DNA from: Acidobacteriota bacterium
GTDB taxonomy: Bacteria > Acidobacteriota > Thermoanaerobaculia > Multivoradales > Multivoraceae
DNA: 64,000 bases
Reading direction: 5' to 3'
Assembly: GCA_026707545.1 (NCBI GenBank)
Contig: JAPOWR010000004.1
Span: forward strand, 62,001-126,000
The notes beneath the pieces were generated by a model. It ran no database searches. It worked only from the letters and a program-made list of their open reading frames with translations, and was not told the origin of the DNA. Below, piece by piece: positions 53,165-64,000 of the stretch (within the stretch, counting starts at the first letter, position 1; every line of letters begins with the position of its first letter). The translations under genes and the position numbers were made by a program.

Positions 53165-53998
53165 GTGTCTTCTCCCGAACCCCTGATCGGCGTCTTCGAC
53201 TCGGGAGTCGGCGGCCTCACCGTGGTCGCGGCCCTGCGCCGGCGCTTGCCGCGGGCATCCATCGTCTATCTTGGCGACACGGCGCGCCTGCCCTACGGCA
53301 CGAAGTCGCGGCGGACGGTGCTGCGCTACTCCCAGGCGAACGTGGACTTCCTGGAGCGATGCGGGGTCGACGCCCTGGTCGTCGCCTGCAACACGGCGTC
53401 GGCGATGGCGCTCGAGGATCTCGGGGTACGGACTCCGCACTGGGGCGTGCTGGAGCCGGGCGCGTCGGCGGCCGTCGTCGCCGCGGACCGGCACGTCGGC
53501 GTGATCGCCACGGAATCGACCGTCCGGTCGGGTGCGTACGAGCAGGCGATTCGGCGCCTCGACCCGGGGTTGCGGGTCAGCCAACAGGCGTGTCCGCTGC
53601 TCGTGCCGCTGGTCGAGGAGGGTTGGGAGGAGGATGAGATCACCGAACGCGTCGTCGCCCGCTACCTCAAGCCCCTGCTGCGGGACCGGATCGATACCCT
53701 GCTCCTGGGCTGTACCCACTATCCGCTGCTGCGCGGGGTGCTCGAGCGCGCATGCGGCCCGGCGGTCACCCTGGTGGACTCGGCCGAGTCCACCAGCAGG
53801 GAGGTGGAGCGGGAGCTCGGCAGCGGGAGCGGTGCGGGCGCCGGCGCCGGCCGCTCGCCGAGTGTGAGACTCTTCGCCACCGACGCCGGTCCGCGATTTG
53901 CGAAACTCGCGGAGCGGATCTTGGGCGAACCCGTGGCCCTGGAGTTGATCGACGTGAACGGGCCGGACGGGCAACGGCAGGAGGTGGAGAGACGGTGA
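53165..53998 (+). CDS. murI: glutamate racemase
   Basis: 277 aa. IGVFDSGVGGLTV opens the enzyme; the two catalytic cysteines are in VACNTASA (Cys75) and GCTHYPLL (Cys183). Makes D-glutamate for peptidoglycan. GTG start three bases after the GerMN gene; its stop overlaps rph by four bases, so amidase, GerMN, murI, rph and mpl form one run. A Gly/Ala-rich stretch (about residues 220-235) near the C-terminus looks like a low-complexity insertion. Confidence 0.95.
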   Translation: MSSPEPLIGVFDSGVGGLTVVAALRRRLPRASIVYLGDTARLPYGTKSRRTVLRYSQANVDFLERCGVDALVVACNTASAMALEDLGVRTPHWGVLEPGASAAVVAADRHVGVIATESTVRSGAYEQAIRRLDPGLRVSQQACPLLVPLVEEGWEEDEITERVVARYLKPLLRDRIDTLLLGCTHYPLLRGVLERACGPAVTLVDSAESTSREVERELGSGSGAGAGAGRSPSVRLFATDAGPRFAKLAERILGEPVALELIDVNGPDGQRQEVERR

Positions 53999-54837
53999 CT
54001 GGAACTGGACGGTCTGGCGGTTTCGCACGCAGCGGCGGACGATCCGTGTCGGCTCTGCGGCCGGCCGCGATCGAACTCGACGCGATGAAGTACGCGGAAG
54101 GTTCCGCGCTGATCGAGTGCGGCGAGACCCGGGTGCTCTGCTCGGCCAGCGTCGAGCGGCGGGTGCCGCCCTTCCTGGTTGGCAAGGGCCGCGGTTGGCT
54201 CACCGCCGAGTACGCCATGCTGCCGCGTGCGACGCTGACGCGTTCGAGGAGAGAAGTGTCACGCGGCCGACCGTCGGGTCGGACCGCGGAGATCCAGCGG
54301 TTGATCGGCCGGTCGCTCCGGTCCGCGGTCGACCTGGGCAAGCTCCCGGAAGTGACGATCGCCGTCGACTGCGACGTGATCCAGGCTGACGGCGGCACCC
54401 GGACGGCGTCGATCACCGGCGCCTACGTGGCGACGGTTGCCGCGCTGGCGAAGATGCTGCTGGAAGGCGATCTGAAGACGTGGCCGCTGGTTCACTCGGT
54501 GGCCGCGGTGTCGGTCGGCATCTGCGAAGACGAGCTGCTGCTCGATCTCGAATACGTCGAGGACCGGGACGCCCAGGTCGATCTGAACGTTGTGGCGACG
54601 GGCGAAGGCAACCTGATCGAGGTGCAGGGCACCGCGGAAGGCAGGGTGTTCACGCGGCCGGAGTTCGACAGTCTGCTCGATCTCGCCCTTGCCGGCATCG
54701 CCGAGCTGGGGAAGCTGCAGCAACGCTCCCTCGCGGCGCGGTTGGCCGAGGTGGACGAGGCCCTGGAACGCCGCCGGCGCGGGCCCGCGGCGACCAAGGA
54801 CGAAGCGAGTGTCTGGGATCGCCCTGCCCGTTCGTAG
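53995..54837 (+). CDS. rph: ribonuclease PH
   Basis: 280 aa against about 240 usual, with a longer N-terminus and a C-terminal tail. The conserved core is complete: ALIECGETRVLCSAS, GKGRGWLTAEYAMLPRAT, RRGRPSGRTAEIQRLIGRS-like arginines, DCDVIQADGGTRTASITGA and EVQGTAEG. A phosphorolytic 3'-to-5' exoribonuclease that trims tRNA ends. GTG overlaps the murI stop (GTGA). The frame upstream to 53752 is a shadow of murI. Confidence 0.96.
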   Translation: MTGTGRSGGFARSGGRSVSALRPAAIELDAMKYAEGSALIECGETRVLCSASVERRVPPFLVGKGRGWLTAEYAMLPRATLTRSRREVSRGRPSGRTAEIQRLIGRSLRSAVDLGKLPEVTIAVDCDVIQADGGTRTASITGAYVATVAALAKMLLEGDLKTWPLVHSVAAVSVGICEDELLLDLEYVEDRDAQVDLNVVATGEGNLIEVQGTAEGRVFTRPEFDSLLDLALAGIAELGKLQQRSLAARLAEVDEALERRRRGPAATKDEASVWDRPARS

Positions 54838-54843
54838 CGGCCC

Positions 54844-56238
54844 TTGGACATCCACCTGATCGCGATCGGCGGCACCGGCATGGCGCCGCTGGCCTGCCTG
54901 TTGCGCGATCTGGGCCACGAAGTCCGCGGATCCGACGGACCTTTGTACCCACCGACCAGCGAACTGCTGGCGGGCGCGGGGATCGAGCCCCTGGTCGGCT
55001 ATGACCCGGCTCATCTGGAGCCGCGGCCGGACCTGGTCATCGTCGGCAACGCGGTGCCGCGCACGAACCCGGAGGCGGTGGCGACGGAGGAACTCGGCCT
55101 GCCTCGGCTGTCGATGCCCGAAGCGCTCGACCGATTCGTGCTCCGGGACCGCCGGCCGCTGGTCGTCGCCGGCAGCCACGGCAAGACGACCACGACGGCG
55201 ATGGCGGCCTGGGTCTACTCCCGCGCCGGCGCGGATCCCGGCTATCTGATCGGCGGTGCGCCGATCGGCCTGCCGTCCGGATTCGCCATCGGCGGCGGTC
55301 CGCGCTTCGCGATCGAGGGCGACGAGTACAACGCCTCCTACTTCGACCGCGGGCCGAAGTTCTGGCACTACCGGCCGGAGACCGTGATCCTGACCAGCCT
55401 GGAGCACGACCACGTCGATCTCTATCCTGATTTCGAGGGCCTGGAGCGGGCCTTCCGCGGGCTGGTGGAGCGCCTGCCGCCGACGGGCCTCCTGATCGCC
55501 TGCGCGGACTATCCGACGGTGGAGCGGCTGCTGCCGGCGAGCCCGTGCCGGGTCGTGACCTACGGCGTGAAGACGGGCGACGTCCGGCTGGCCGGCCCGG
55601 TCGAGAGCGGCGAGAACGGCGTCTCCTTCGAACTGGAGGAGGAGGGCCGGCGGCAGCGGGTCGACCTCGGCGTCTGGGGCGAGCACAACGCACTGAACGC
55701 GATGGCGGTGTGGGCGGCTGCTCGCGCCGACGGACTGGAGCGGGACGCGGTCCTGGACGCGCTCGCCACGTTCCGCGGCGTCAAGCGGCGGCTCGAGGTG
55801 ATCGGCGAGGCGGCCGGGGTGGTCGTGATCGACGACTTCGCCCATCACGCCTCGGAGGTCGCGGCCTCCCTCGCGGCGCTCCGGCAGCGCTTCCCCGGCC
55901 GCCGGCTGGTCGCCCTGTTCGAGCCGCGAAGCCTGAGTGCGGGTCGCCGTCAGTTCGCTGCCGACTTGGCGTCGGCTCTGGCGTCGGCGGACAGGGTGTT
56001 CCTGGCTCCTGTCTTCCACCGGGAACGTCTGGGCGAGAAGGGATTCGACCCGGAAGAGGTGGCCGCGGAGATCGAACGCTTCGGTGCGGTGGCTACGGCC
56101 GGCGCGTCGAACGATGCCCTCTTGGAGAAGGTGCTCGCCGAGGCCCGGACCGGCGACGTCCTGGTCACCATGTCGTCAGGATCCTTCGACGGCATGCCCG
56201 GTCGCCTACAGATGGCTCTCCAGGATCTGCCTGTCTAA
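54844..56238 (+). CDS. mpl: UDP-N-acetylmuramate:tripeptide ligase (Mpl type)
   Basis: 464 aa Mur-ligase. IHLIAIGGTGMAPLACLLRDLG is the N-terminal nucleotide fold, GSHGKTTTT (about 110) the ATP loop, GDEYNASYFDRG the Mpl/MurC substrate segment, and FAHHASEV a C-terminal motif. The lack of a MurC-like Ala-adding pattern and the DEYN(A/T)xxFD string favour Mpl, which reattaches recycled L-Ala-D-Glu-mDAP to UDP-MurNAc. Begins at TTG 54844, six bases after rph. The 3' end overlaps the convergent formimidoyltransferase by 33 bases. Confidence 0.9.
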   Translation: MDIHLIAIGGTGMAPLACLLRDLGHEVRGSDGPLYPPTSELLAGAGIEPLVGYDPAHLEPRPDLVIVGNAVPRTNPEAVATEELGLPRLSMPEALDRFVLRDRRPLVVAGSHGKTTTTAMAAWVYSRAGADPGYLIGGAPIGLPSGFAIGGGPRFAIEGDEYNASYFDRGPKFWHYRPETVILTSLEHDHVDLYPDFEGLERAFRGLVERLPPTGLLIACADYPTVERLLPASPCRVVTYGVKTGDVRLAGPVESGENGVSFELEEEGRRQRVDLGVWGEHNALNAMAVWAAARADGLERDAVLDALATFRGVKRRLEVIGEAAGVVVIDDFAHHASEVAASLAALRQRFPGRRLVALFEPRSLSAGRRQFAADLASALASADRVFLAPVFHRERLGEKGFDPEEVAAEIERFGAVATAGASNDALLEKVLAEARTGDVLVTMSSGSFDGMPGRLQMALQDLPV

Positions 56239-57087
56239 CGACCCGGGCAATCGAAGCGCCGCCGCACCGCCCGCCGCCAATACACGGCGCGGCGCCAGTC
56301 CGACGAGTTCCGTTTCGACCACGCGCACACCGGCCGCGGCCGCCAGCTCGTCGGCTCTCCGGACGACGTCAAGCAGCGATGTCCGGTCGCAGTCTGTCAG
56401 GTTCACGCTGACCTGCGCCTGCGCGCGGCTTTCGAGATAGAGACCGAGAGCCCGCACGCCCGGCGGTCCGCCGCCCGACTCCCGGAGCGACGCCGCAATC
56501 CGCTTCGCCGCGGCGAGTTCGTCCGTGTCGAGCAGCAGGTTGAAGGCGACCAGCGGTGGCCGGGCGCCGACGCACGTCGCGCCCCCGGTCGGGTGCGGCC
56601 GGTTCGGCCCGCGATCCGGCGGCCAATCGCCGGTCGCCATGCGATCGGCCAGCCGCGCGAGGCCGCCCCTGCGATGGTCCGCGAGCGCGGCACGCCCGGG
56701 GGCCGAGGCCGCCTGGCCGTAGAAGAGGACCGGCAGGTCGAGACCTGCCAGCGCGTCCGCGCATTGGTGGGCCGCGCCGACCGCCGCGGGCATCTGGGTC
56801 GCCTCCAGGGGCACGAAGGGCGCGACGTCGAGCGCGCCGAGAAATGGGTGAACTCCGCGATGCCGGCTCACATCGATGTGCCGAATCGCCGCGGCCGCGA
56901 GACCGGTGACCGCCGCCACCAGATCGCCACCCTCGCCCAGCAGCGTCAGCACGGTCCGGTTGTGGTCCGGGTCCGAAGACACGTCGAGCACCCGCACGCC
57001 GCGCGTCGAGGCTGCCTCCACGCAGCCGTCGATGACGTCCCGGCGCCGCCCCTCGCTGATGTTCGGCACGCACTCCAGTCGGGTCAT
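56206..57087 (-). CDS. ftcD: glutamate formimidoyltransferase
   Basis: 293 aa. ECVPNISEGRR opens the formiminotransferase N-terminal subdomain; DVSRHRGVHPFLGALDVAPFVP is the family's substrate-binding His-rich segment (near residue 75-95), and ARPPLVAFNLLLDT opens the second subdomain. Transfers the formimino group from N-formiminoglutamate to tetrahydrofolate in histidine degradation. It has no cyclodeaminase domain, so is the stand-alone form. Convergent with mpl. Confidence 0.9.
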   Translation of the reverse strand: MTRLECVPNISEGRRRDVIDGCVEAASTRGVRVLDVSSDPDHNRTVLTLLGEGGDLVAAVTGLAAAAIRHIDVSRHRGVHPFLGALDVAPFVPLEATQMPAAVGAAHQCADALAGLDLPVLFYGQAASAPGRAALADHRRGGLARLADRMATGDWPPDRGPNRPHPTGGATCVGARPPLVAFNLLLDTDELAAAKRIAASLRESGGGPPGVRALGLYLESRAQAQVSVNLTDCDRTSLLDVVRRADELAAAAGVRVVETELVGLAPRRVLAAGGAAALRLPGSLDRQILESHL

Positions 57088-57129
57088 ACCTTCACGCTAG
57101 CCGAGTGTCGAGCTAATTTCCTGAACTGG

Positions 57130-57942
57130 ATGCACTCGAGCATGATCGAAGGCCGCGACTTCGCGGCGGCCACCATGATCGGTGCGCGCAAGCGCCAGGA
57201 GGACGACTGGAGCGTCCAGGTCATGTCGGACGATGGGACCGACGAACCGGTGTTGCTCGCCGCAGTCGCCGACGGCATGGGGGGCCTGCCTGCGGGCGAC
57301 CGGGCGAGCCGGATCACGATCCGGGCCTTCGTCAGCAACTTCGGGCTCATCGCGAAGCCGCCCACCGAGCGCTTGCGCCCTGCGCTCGTCCGCTCGAACG
57401 GAGAGATGGCGGCTGCGATCGAGGACGATCCGTCGCTTCGGGGCATGGGCTCGACCCTGGTGGCCGCGCTGTTCTTCGAAGACCGGTTTCGCTGGCTCAG
57501 CGTCGGCGACTCGCTCGTCTTCCACTGGCGCGCCGGCGAGCTGAGAAGGATCAACCCGCTCCACACCTACGGGCGGGAACTCGATGCCCGGGCCGCGCGC
57601 GGCGAGATCAGCGCGGTCCGCGCCGCCCTCCATCCCGATCGGGCCGCGATCACCAGCGCCGTGATGGGCCGGCCGCTCGCCGACGTGGCCGAGGACGAAC
57701 TCGACCTGGCAGCGGGCGATGTCGTCATCCTCGCGAGCGACGGCGTCGAGACGCTGTCCAGCGAGGAGATAGCCGCCGTCTGCGGCACGCACGGAACGTC
57801 GGGCGCTTCGGGGATCGCCGGGGCGATCATCCGGCGCATAGAGCAGCGCGCGATTCCCTGGCAGGACAACGCGACGGTCGTGGTCGTGTGCCCGCGGTGG
57901 CCTGCGAACCAGGGCGAGGGAGCGGCCGCTGAGGTAGATTGA
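57130..57942 (+). CDS. PP2C-family serine/threonine protein phosphatase
   Basis: 270 aa. Metal-binding and core motifs of the PPM family are present: GARKRQEDDW at the start, ADGMGGLPAGD near 55-65, GMGSTLVAAL near 100, VGDSLVF, ILASDGVE near 200 and QDNATVVVV near 250. No membrane segment. It would dephosphorylate targets of a Hanks-type kinase, which is not in this window. ATG 57130 or 57142 are both possible; the long frame from 56593 is antisense to ftcD and rejected. Confidence 0.9.
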   Translation: MHSSMIEGRDFAAATMIGARKRQEDDWSVQVMSDDGTDEPVLLAAVADGMGGLPAGDRASRITIRAFVSNFGLIAKPPTERLRPALVRSNGEMAAAIEDDPSLRGMGSTLVAALFFEDRFRWLSVGDSLVFHWRAGELRRINPLHTYGRELDARAARGEISAVRAALHPDRAAITSAVMGRPLADVAEDELDLAAGDVVILASDGVETLSSEEIAAVCGTHGTSGASGIAGAIIRRIEQRAIPWQDNATVVVVCPRWPANQGEGAAAEVD

Positions 57943-57982
57943 CCGGGTTCCGAGCGCTGATGTGACAGGGAGGATGCAGCCG

Positions 57983-58816
57983 ATGAAGAGGACCTTCGTT
58001 CATGTCGCATTCTTGGCAGTTCTGCTGGCGGCGGGCGCCGCGGGCTTCAAGGCCGTGCCCGCGCGTCAGGAGCGCACTGCCCTGGAGCCTGGCAACACGT
58101 TCTCGGACACCCTGACGTCCGGTACTGCCGGACCGGAGATGGTCGTGGTTCCAGCCGGCGTGTTTCGCATGGGGTGCCTCTCGGCCGAAGGGTGCAGTGA
58201 GTACGAGCTTCCGGTCCGCGAGGTAACCATCCACCGGCCGTTCGCGGTTTCGAAGTACGTCGTCACGCTCGAACAGTTCAACCGCTTCGCGCCGGGTCGA
58301 GCTGCGGCCGGCTACAAGTTCGAGGGTCCAGGCACGAGCCCGGCGAGTTGGGTGTCCTGGGCCGATGCCCGCGCCTACACGGAGTGGCTGTCTCAGGAAA
58401 CGGGTGAGAAGTACCGCCTACTGAGCGAGGCCGAATGGGAGTACGTTGTCCGGGCGGGCTCGACGACCCCATATCCGTGGGGCGAGGCGTTCGGCGCCAA
58501 CCACGCGAACTGCTGGGCTTGTGACGACAAGTTCGAGTTCACCGCGCCGGTGGGCCAGTTCGCGCCGAACGCGTGGGGCCTCCACGACGCGGTTGGCAAC
58601 GGTTGGGAGTGGGTCGAGGACTGCTGGAACGACAATCACGAAGGCGCTCCCTCCGATGGAACTGCCCGGCTGGAAGGCGATTGCTCGTATCACGTCATCC
58701 GCGGCGGGTCCTGGCGGGACGGCCCGACGGAACTTCGCTCCGCCTTCCGTCGCCCGGTGGAGAAGCGCATGTTCAAGGGCGAGAACTTCCGCGTCGTCCG
58801 CGAGCTGGCTCCCTGA
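57983..58816 (+). CDS. SUMF1/FGE-like secreted protein without the catalytic cysteines
   Basis: 277 aa with signal peptide (about 24 residues). FGE-sulfatase fold is recognisable: MVVVPAGVFRMG, VTLEQFNRF, WVSWADARAYTEWL, YRLLSEAEWEYVVRAG, NGWEWVEDCW and VIRGGSW. True formylglycine-generating enzymes have a Cys pair after GGSW (WxCxxxYC); here the stretch reads WRDGPTELRSAFR, so copper binding and oxidase activity are unlikely. Perhaps a binding or scaffold protein of the same fold. ATG 57983 fits AGGGAGG at 57967-57973; 57974 is the alternative. Confidence 0.87.
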   Translation: MKRTFVHVAFLAVLLAAGAAGFKAVPARQERTALEPGNTFSDTLTSGTAGPEMVVVPAGVFRMGCLSAEGCSEYELPVREVTIHRPFAVSKYVVTLEQFNRFAPGRAAAGYKFEGPGTSPASWVSWADARAYTEWLSQETGEKYRLLSEAEWEYVVRAGSTTPYPWGEAFGANHANCWACDDKFEFTAPVGQFAPNAWGLHDAVGNGWEWVEDCWNDNHEGAPSDGTARLEGDCSYHVIRGGSWRDGPTELRSAFRRPVEKRMFKGENFRVVRELAP

Positions 58817-58859
58817 GCGACAAGAGATTTTCGGCCGTTTCCCGCGCCCGCTTCGGACG

Positions 58860-58888
58860 TTGACCGACCCTTACTGCCGTGTTACGTT
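58860..58888 (+). promoter_or_regulatory. candidate sigma-70 promoter of the ATP synthase operon
   Basis: TTGACC (58860-58865), a 17-base spacer, and TACGTT (58883-58888), about 97 bases before the first ATP synthase start. The -35 matches five of six consensus bases and the -10 three of six, with ideal spacing. The 168-base gap upstream of the operon holds no other obvious feature. Confidence 0.5.
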
Positions 58889-58984
58889 ACCGCCGCTTTC
58901 GGGCGCGGGCGAGACAGGTTGGCAGGCGTTGGTTGAGGTCTGCGCTCGTCGAAACAGACCCGGACGACCGCGGGACGAGTAGCT

Positions 58985-59407
58985 GTGGATTTCGACGCCA
59001 GCCTTCTGGTCATCATGGCGATCTTCTGGGCCACCTATCTGGTGGTTCGGGTGTTCCTGATCGGCCCGGTCATGAAGATGCTCCGGGAGCGGGACAGCGA
59101 GATCGTCACCGCTGAGGAGACGTTCGATCGGGCACGGGCCGAAGTCGAGGCGCGGATCGAGGCGCAGCGGGAGAAGCTCAAGGAAGCCCGGGCAGAAGCA
59201 GTCGCACGCCGCGACCAGGTGCGTCGCGAGGCCCAGCAGGGGCGAGAACGGATGGTCGCCGAGGCGCGGCAGGAAGCGGATGCGGAGCTTCAGCAGGCTC
59301 TGGCCTCGCTGGAGGCCGAGACCGCGGAGCAGCGCCGCGCCCTCGAGGGCCGGGCCGAGCGTCTCGCGGCCGAGATGACATCGAAGCTGATGGGTGCACC
59401 GTCATGA
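58985..59407 (+). CDS. ATP synthase F0 subunit b-prime
   Basis: 140 aa. One N-terminal membrane helix (LLVIMAIFWATYLVVRVFLI) and then a long charged, coiled-coil helix rich in Glu, Arg and Ala, as in the peripheral stalk. GTG start. No a or c subunit gene precedes it, so the operon begins with the stalk here. Its end overlaps the b gene ATG (ATGA). Pairs with the next product to form the heterodimeric b/b' stalk. Confidence 0.88.
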   Translation: MDFDASLLVIMAIFWATYLVVRVFLIGPVMKMLRERDSEIVTAEETFDRARAEVEARIEAQREKLKEARAEAVARRDQVRREAQQGRERMVAEARQEADAELQQALASLEAETAEQRRALEGRAERLAAEMTSKLMGAPS

Positions 59408-60018
59408 AGCGGGTGAGCGCGAGGCCCGTCGCTGGGGCCCTGCTTGCGATGGTGTTCGCCGGCACCGCCGCGGCGTTCGGCGCCGACGTGGGCGAAGCGA
59501 CTCACTTCCTGGGCGTGCCGCGGTGGATCTTCTCCTGGTTCAACATGCTCGTGTTCTTCGGCGGCCTCGGCTATCTGATCGTGCCGAGGGTCGTGGCGGC
59601 TCTCGAGAACCGCCGAATCCAGATTCGCGACAGCCTGATGACCGCCCGCCGCCAGCGGGCCGACGCCGAGGAGCTTCGCGAGGGTCTTTCCGGTCAACTG
59701 GCCGCTTTGGAAGCTGAAGTCGGAGAGGCGGTAGCCCGCGCGGAACGGGAAGGCGAACGGGAAGCGAGGGAGATCGTCGCCCTGGCCGAGCGCGAGCGCG
59801 AGCGGATGATGGAGCAGACCCGGGCCGAGATAAGGAGCCGCACGGCACGGGCCCGCGTCGAACTGGCGGAGCACGCCGCGCGACTCGCGACGTCGCTCGC
59901 CGCGGCGCGGCTGGAGCGCGAAGTCGACTCGGCGGCGCGCAGGCGGATTCTCGATCGCGGGCTGATCAGCCTGGAGACCCGCGCCGATGAGACCTCGTCT
60001 GGAGCCGACGCGCGATGA
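59404..60018 (+). CDS. atpF: ATP synthase F0 subunit b
   Basis: 204 aa. A membrane helix (FSWFNMLVFFGGLGYLIV, about 43-60) is followed by a coiled-coil stalk (ENRRIQIRDSL onward). An extra N-terminal hydrophobic stretch (VAGALLAMVFAGTAAAFG, residues 8-26) before it looks like a cleavable signal peptide, an extension also seen in some other phyla. Overlaps b' and delta by four bases each. Confidence 0.92.
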   Translation: MKRVSARPVAGALLAMVFAGTAAAFGADVGEATHFLGVPRWIFSWFNMLVFFGGLGYLIVPRVVAALENRRIQIRDSLMTARRQRADAEELREGLSGQLAALEAEVGEAVARAEREGEREAREIVALAERERERMMEQTRAEIRSRTARARVELAEHAARLATSLAAARLEREVDSAARRRILDRGLISLETRADETSSGADAR

Positions 60019-60575
60019 TCTACCGGTACGCGAGGCCCTACGCGCAGGCCCTGATGGGCGCCGCCGGCTCGCTCGAGGCGGCGCAGGCGACGCGGGACGA
60101 ACTCGCCGCCTTCGCGGAGGCGATGCGGGCCGTGCCGCGCCTGGGCCGCATGGCGTCGAATCCGGGCGTGCCGCCAGCGACCAAGCGGGCCGTGGTCGAC
60201 GAGATTGCCGGCATGCAGGGCGCGGGCACGCTGGCCCAGCGGATGCTGCGGTTGCTGCTCGACAACTACCGCCTCATCCATCTGCCGGCGATCCTCGAGG
60301 CGATCGACGAGTTGCTCGATCGGGCCCACGGGGTCGTCAGCGCCACGGTCACCGCCGCCGAGGAACTCGACGAGGAGCAGCGCGCGCGGCTGGAGAAGGC
60401 GCTGGAGCGGTTGTCCGGCGCCGAGGTCCGGCTGGAAGCTCGGGTCGACCCGAGCCTGATCGGCGGCTTCGTGGCCCAGTTCGGGAGTTACCGCTACGAC
60501 GCAAGCGTTCGCGGCCAGTTGGCCGTGCTGGAAACCAGATTGACGGCCGAGCCGCCAACGGCGGCGGGAGCCTAG
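60015..60575 (+). CDS. atpH: ATP synthase F1 subunit delta
   Basis: 186 aa. RYARPYAQALMGAA at the start and VRLEARVDPSLIGGFVAQFGSYRYDASVRGQL at the C-terminus are the delta/OSCP signatures. Links the F1 head to the peripheral stalk. ATG overlaps the stop of b (ATGA). Confidence 0.95.
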   Translation: MIYRYARPYAQALMGAAGSLEAAQATRDELAAFAEAMRAVPRLGRMASNPGVPPATKRAVVDEIAGMQGAGTLAQRMLRLLLDNYRLIHLPAILEAIDELLDRAHGVVSATVTAAEELDEEQRARLEKALERLSGAEVRLEARVDPSLIGGFVAQFGSYRYDASVRGQLAVLETRLTAEPPTAAGA

Positions 60576-60607
60576 CGACGACACGACGTCAGGGGAGTAG
60601 ATAGAAC

Positions 60608-62146
<1,539 letters not shown>

Positions 62147-62185
62147 AACGAGACGAACGGGAAGGTTCCGAGGTAGGCCCGAACG

Positions 62186-64000
<1,815 letters not shown>

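Noticed and set aside
57983..58816. Formylglycine-generating enzyme for the sulfatases
   Set aside because: The catalytic cysteine pair after GGSW is absent.

Overview
The window looks like a chromosomal segment of a high-GC, Gram-negative, probably aerobic heterotroph, most likely an acidobacterium or close relative. The grounds are an Oar-type TonB-dependent receptor with an N-terminal carboxypeptidase-regulatory domain, a VWFA-related protein of the type first described in Acidobacteria, a TPR/CRTAC1 run beside it, many secreted proteins and lipoproteins, and several c-type cytochromes. Phylum placement is inference; no rRNA gene is present.

Layout. 0-5.4 kb: a split B12-dependent acyl-CoA mutase (large subunit plus B12-binding subunit) flanked by two paralogous secreted proteins of unknown function, then an unrecognised gene. 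5.4-12.3 kb: periplasmic oxidation genes (a PQQ propeller dehydrogenase, a haem-PQQ protein like polyvinyl-alcohol dehydrogenase, a DUF3604 lipoprotein and a cytochrome c-copper monooxygenase fusion). 12.3-18.5 kb: peptide and amine handling (S9 peptidase, gamma-glutamyl hydrolase, GNAT acetyltransferase, then a kinase/PLP-enzyme pair). 18.5-33.2 kb: an AAA/DUF4143 ATPase; a TetR gene divergent from a sulfatase fused to a DJ-1/PfpI domain; and a glycan locus reading TonB receptor, GH3 glycosidase, SSS symporter, divergent from a LacI regulator and an MFS transporter. Two matching 17-bp operator candidates lie in the gap between receptor and regulator. 33.2-39.8 kb: VWFA-TPR-TPR-CRTAC1, chained by 4-base stop/start overlaps.

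39.9-50.1 kb: a mixed stretch with a dihaem cytochrome, a TauD-type dioxygenase, an esterase, two sulfatases, a TolB-like propeller, a glutathione S-transferase and a redoxin-DsbD gene. That last gene has an in-frame TGA exactly where the active-site cysteine is expected, followed by a short hairpin with a GGTCG loop, so it is a candidate selenoprotein. 50.1-50.6 kb is non-coding: a dense array of perfect hairpins, including members of a dispersed repeat, running into a tRNA-Glu whose 3' end is mirrored by an inverted copy. 50.7-56.2 kb: cell-wall and RNA housekeeping genes (amidase, GerMN lipoprotein, murI, rph, mpl). 56.2-58.8 kb: glutamate formimidoyltransferase, a PP2C phosphatase and a sulfatase-modifying-factor-like protein without the catalytic cysteines. 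59 kb to the end: an F-type ATP synthase operon in the order b', b, delta, alpha, gamma, beta (beta cut by the window edge), with no a or c subunit gene beside it.

The observations most worth testing are the candidate selenoprotein, the hairpin array and its repeat family, the mutase with altered active-site residues, the sulfatase/DJ-1 fusion that keeps an internal ribosome-binding site, the LacI operator pair, and two genes that appear to start at CTG.
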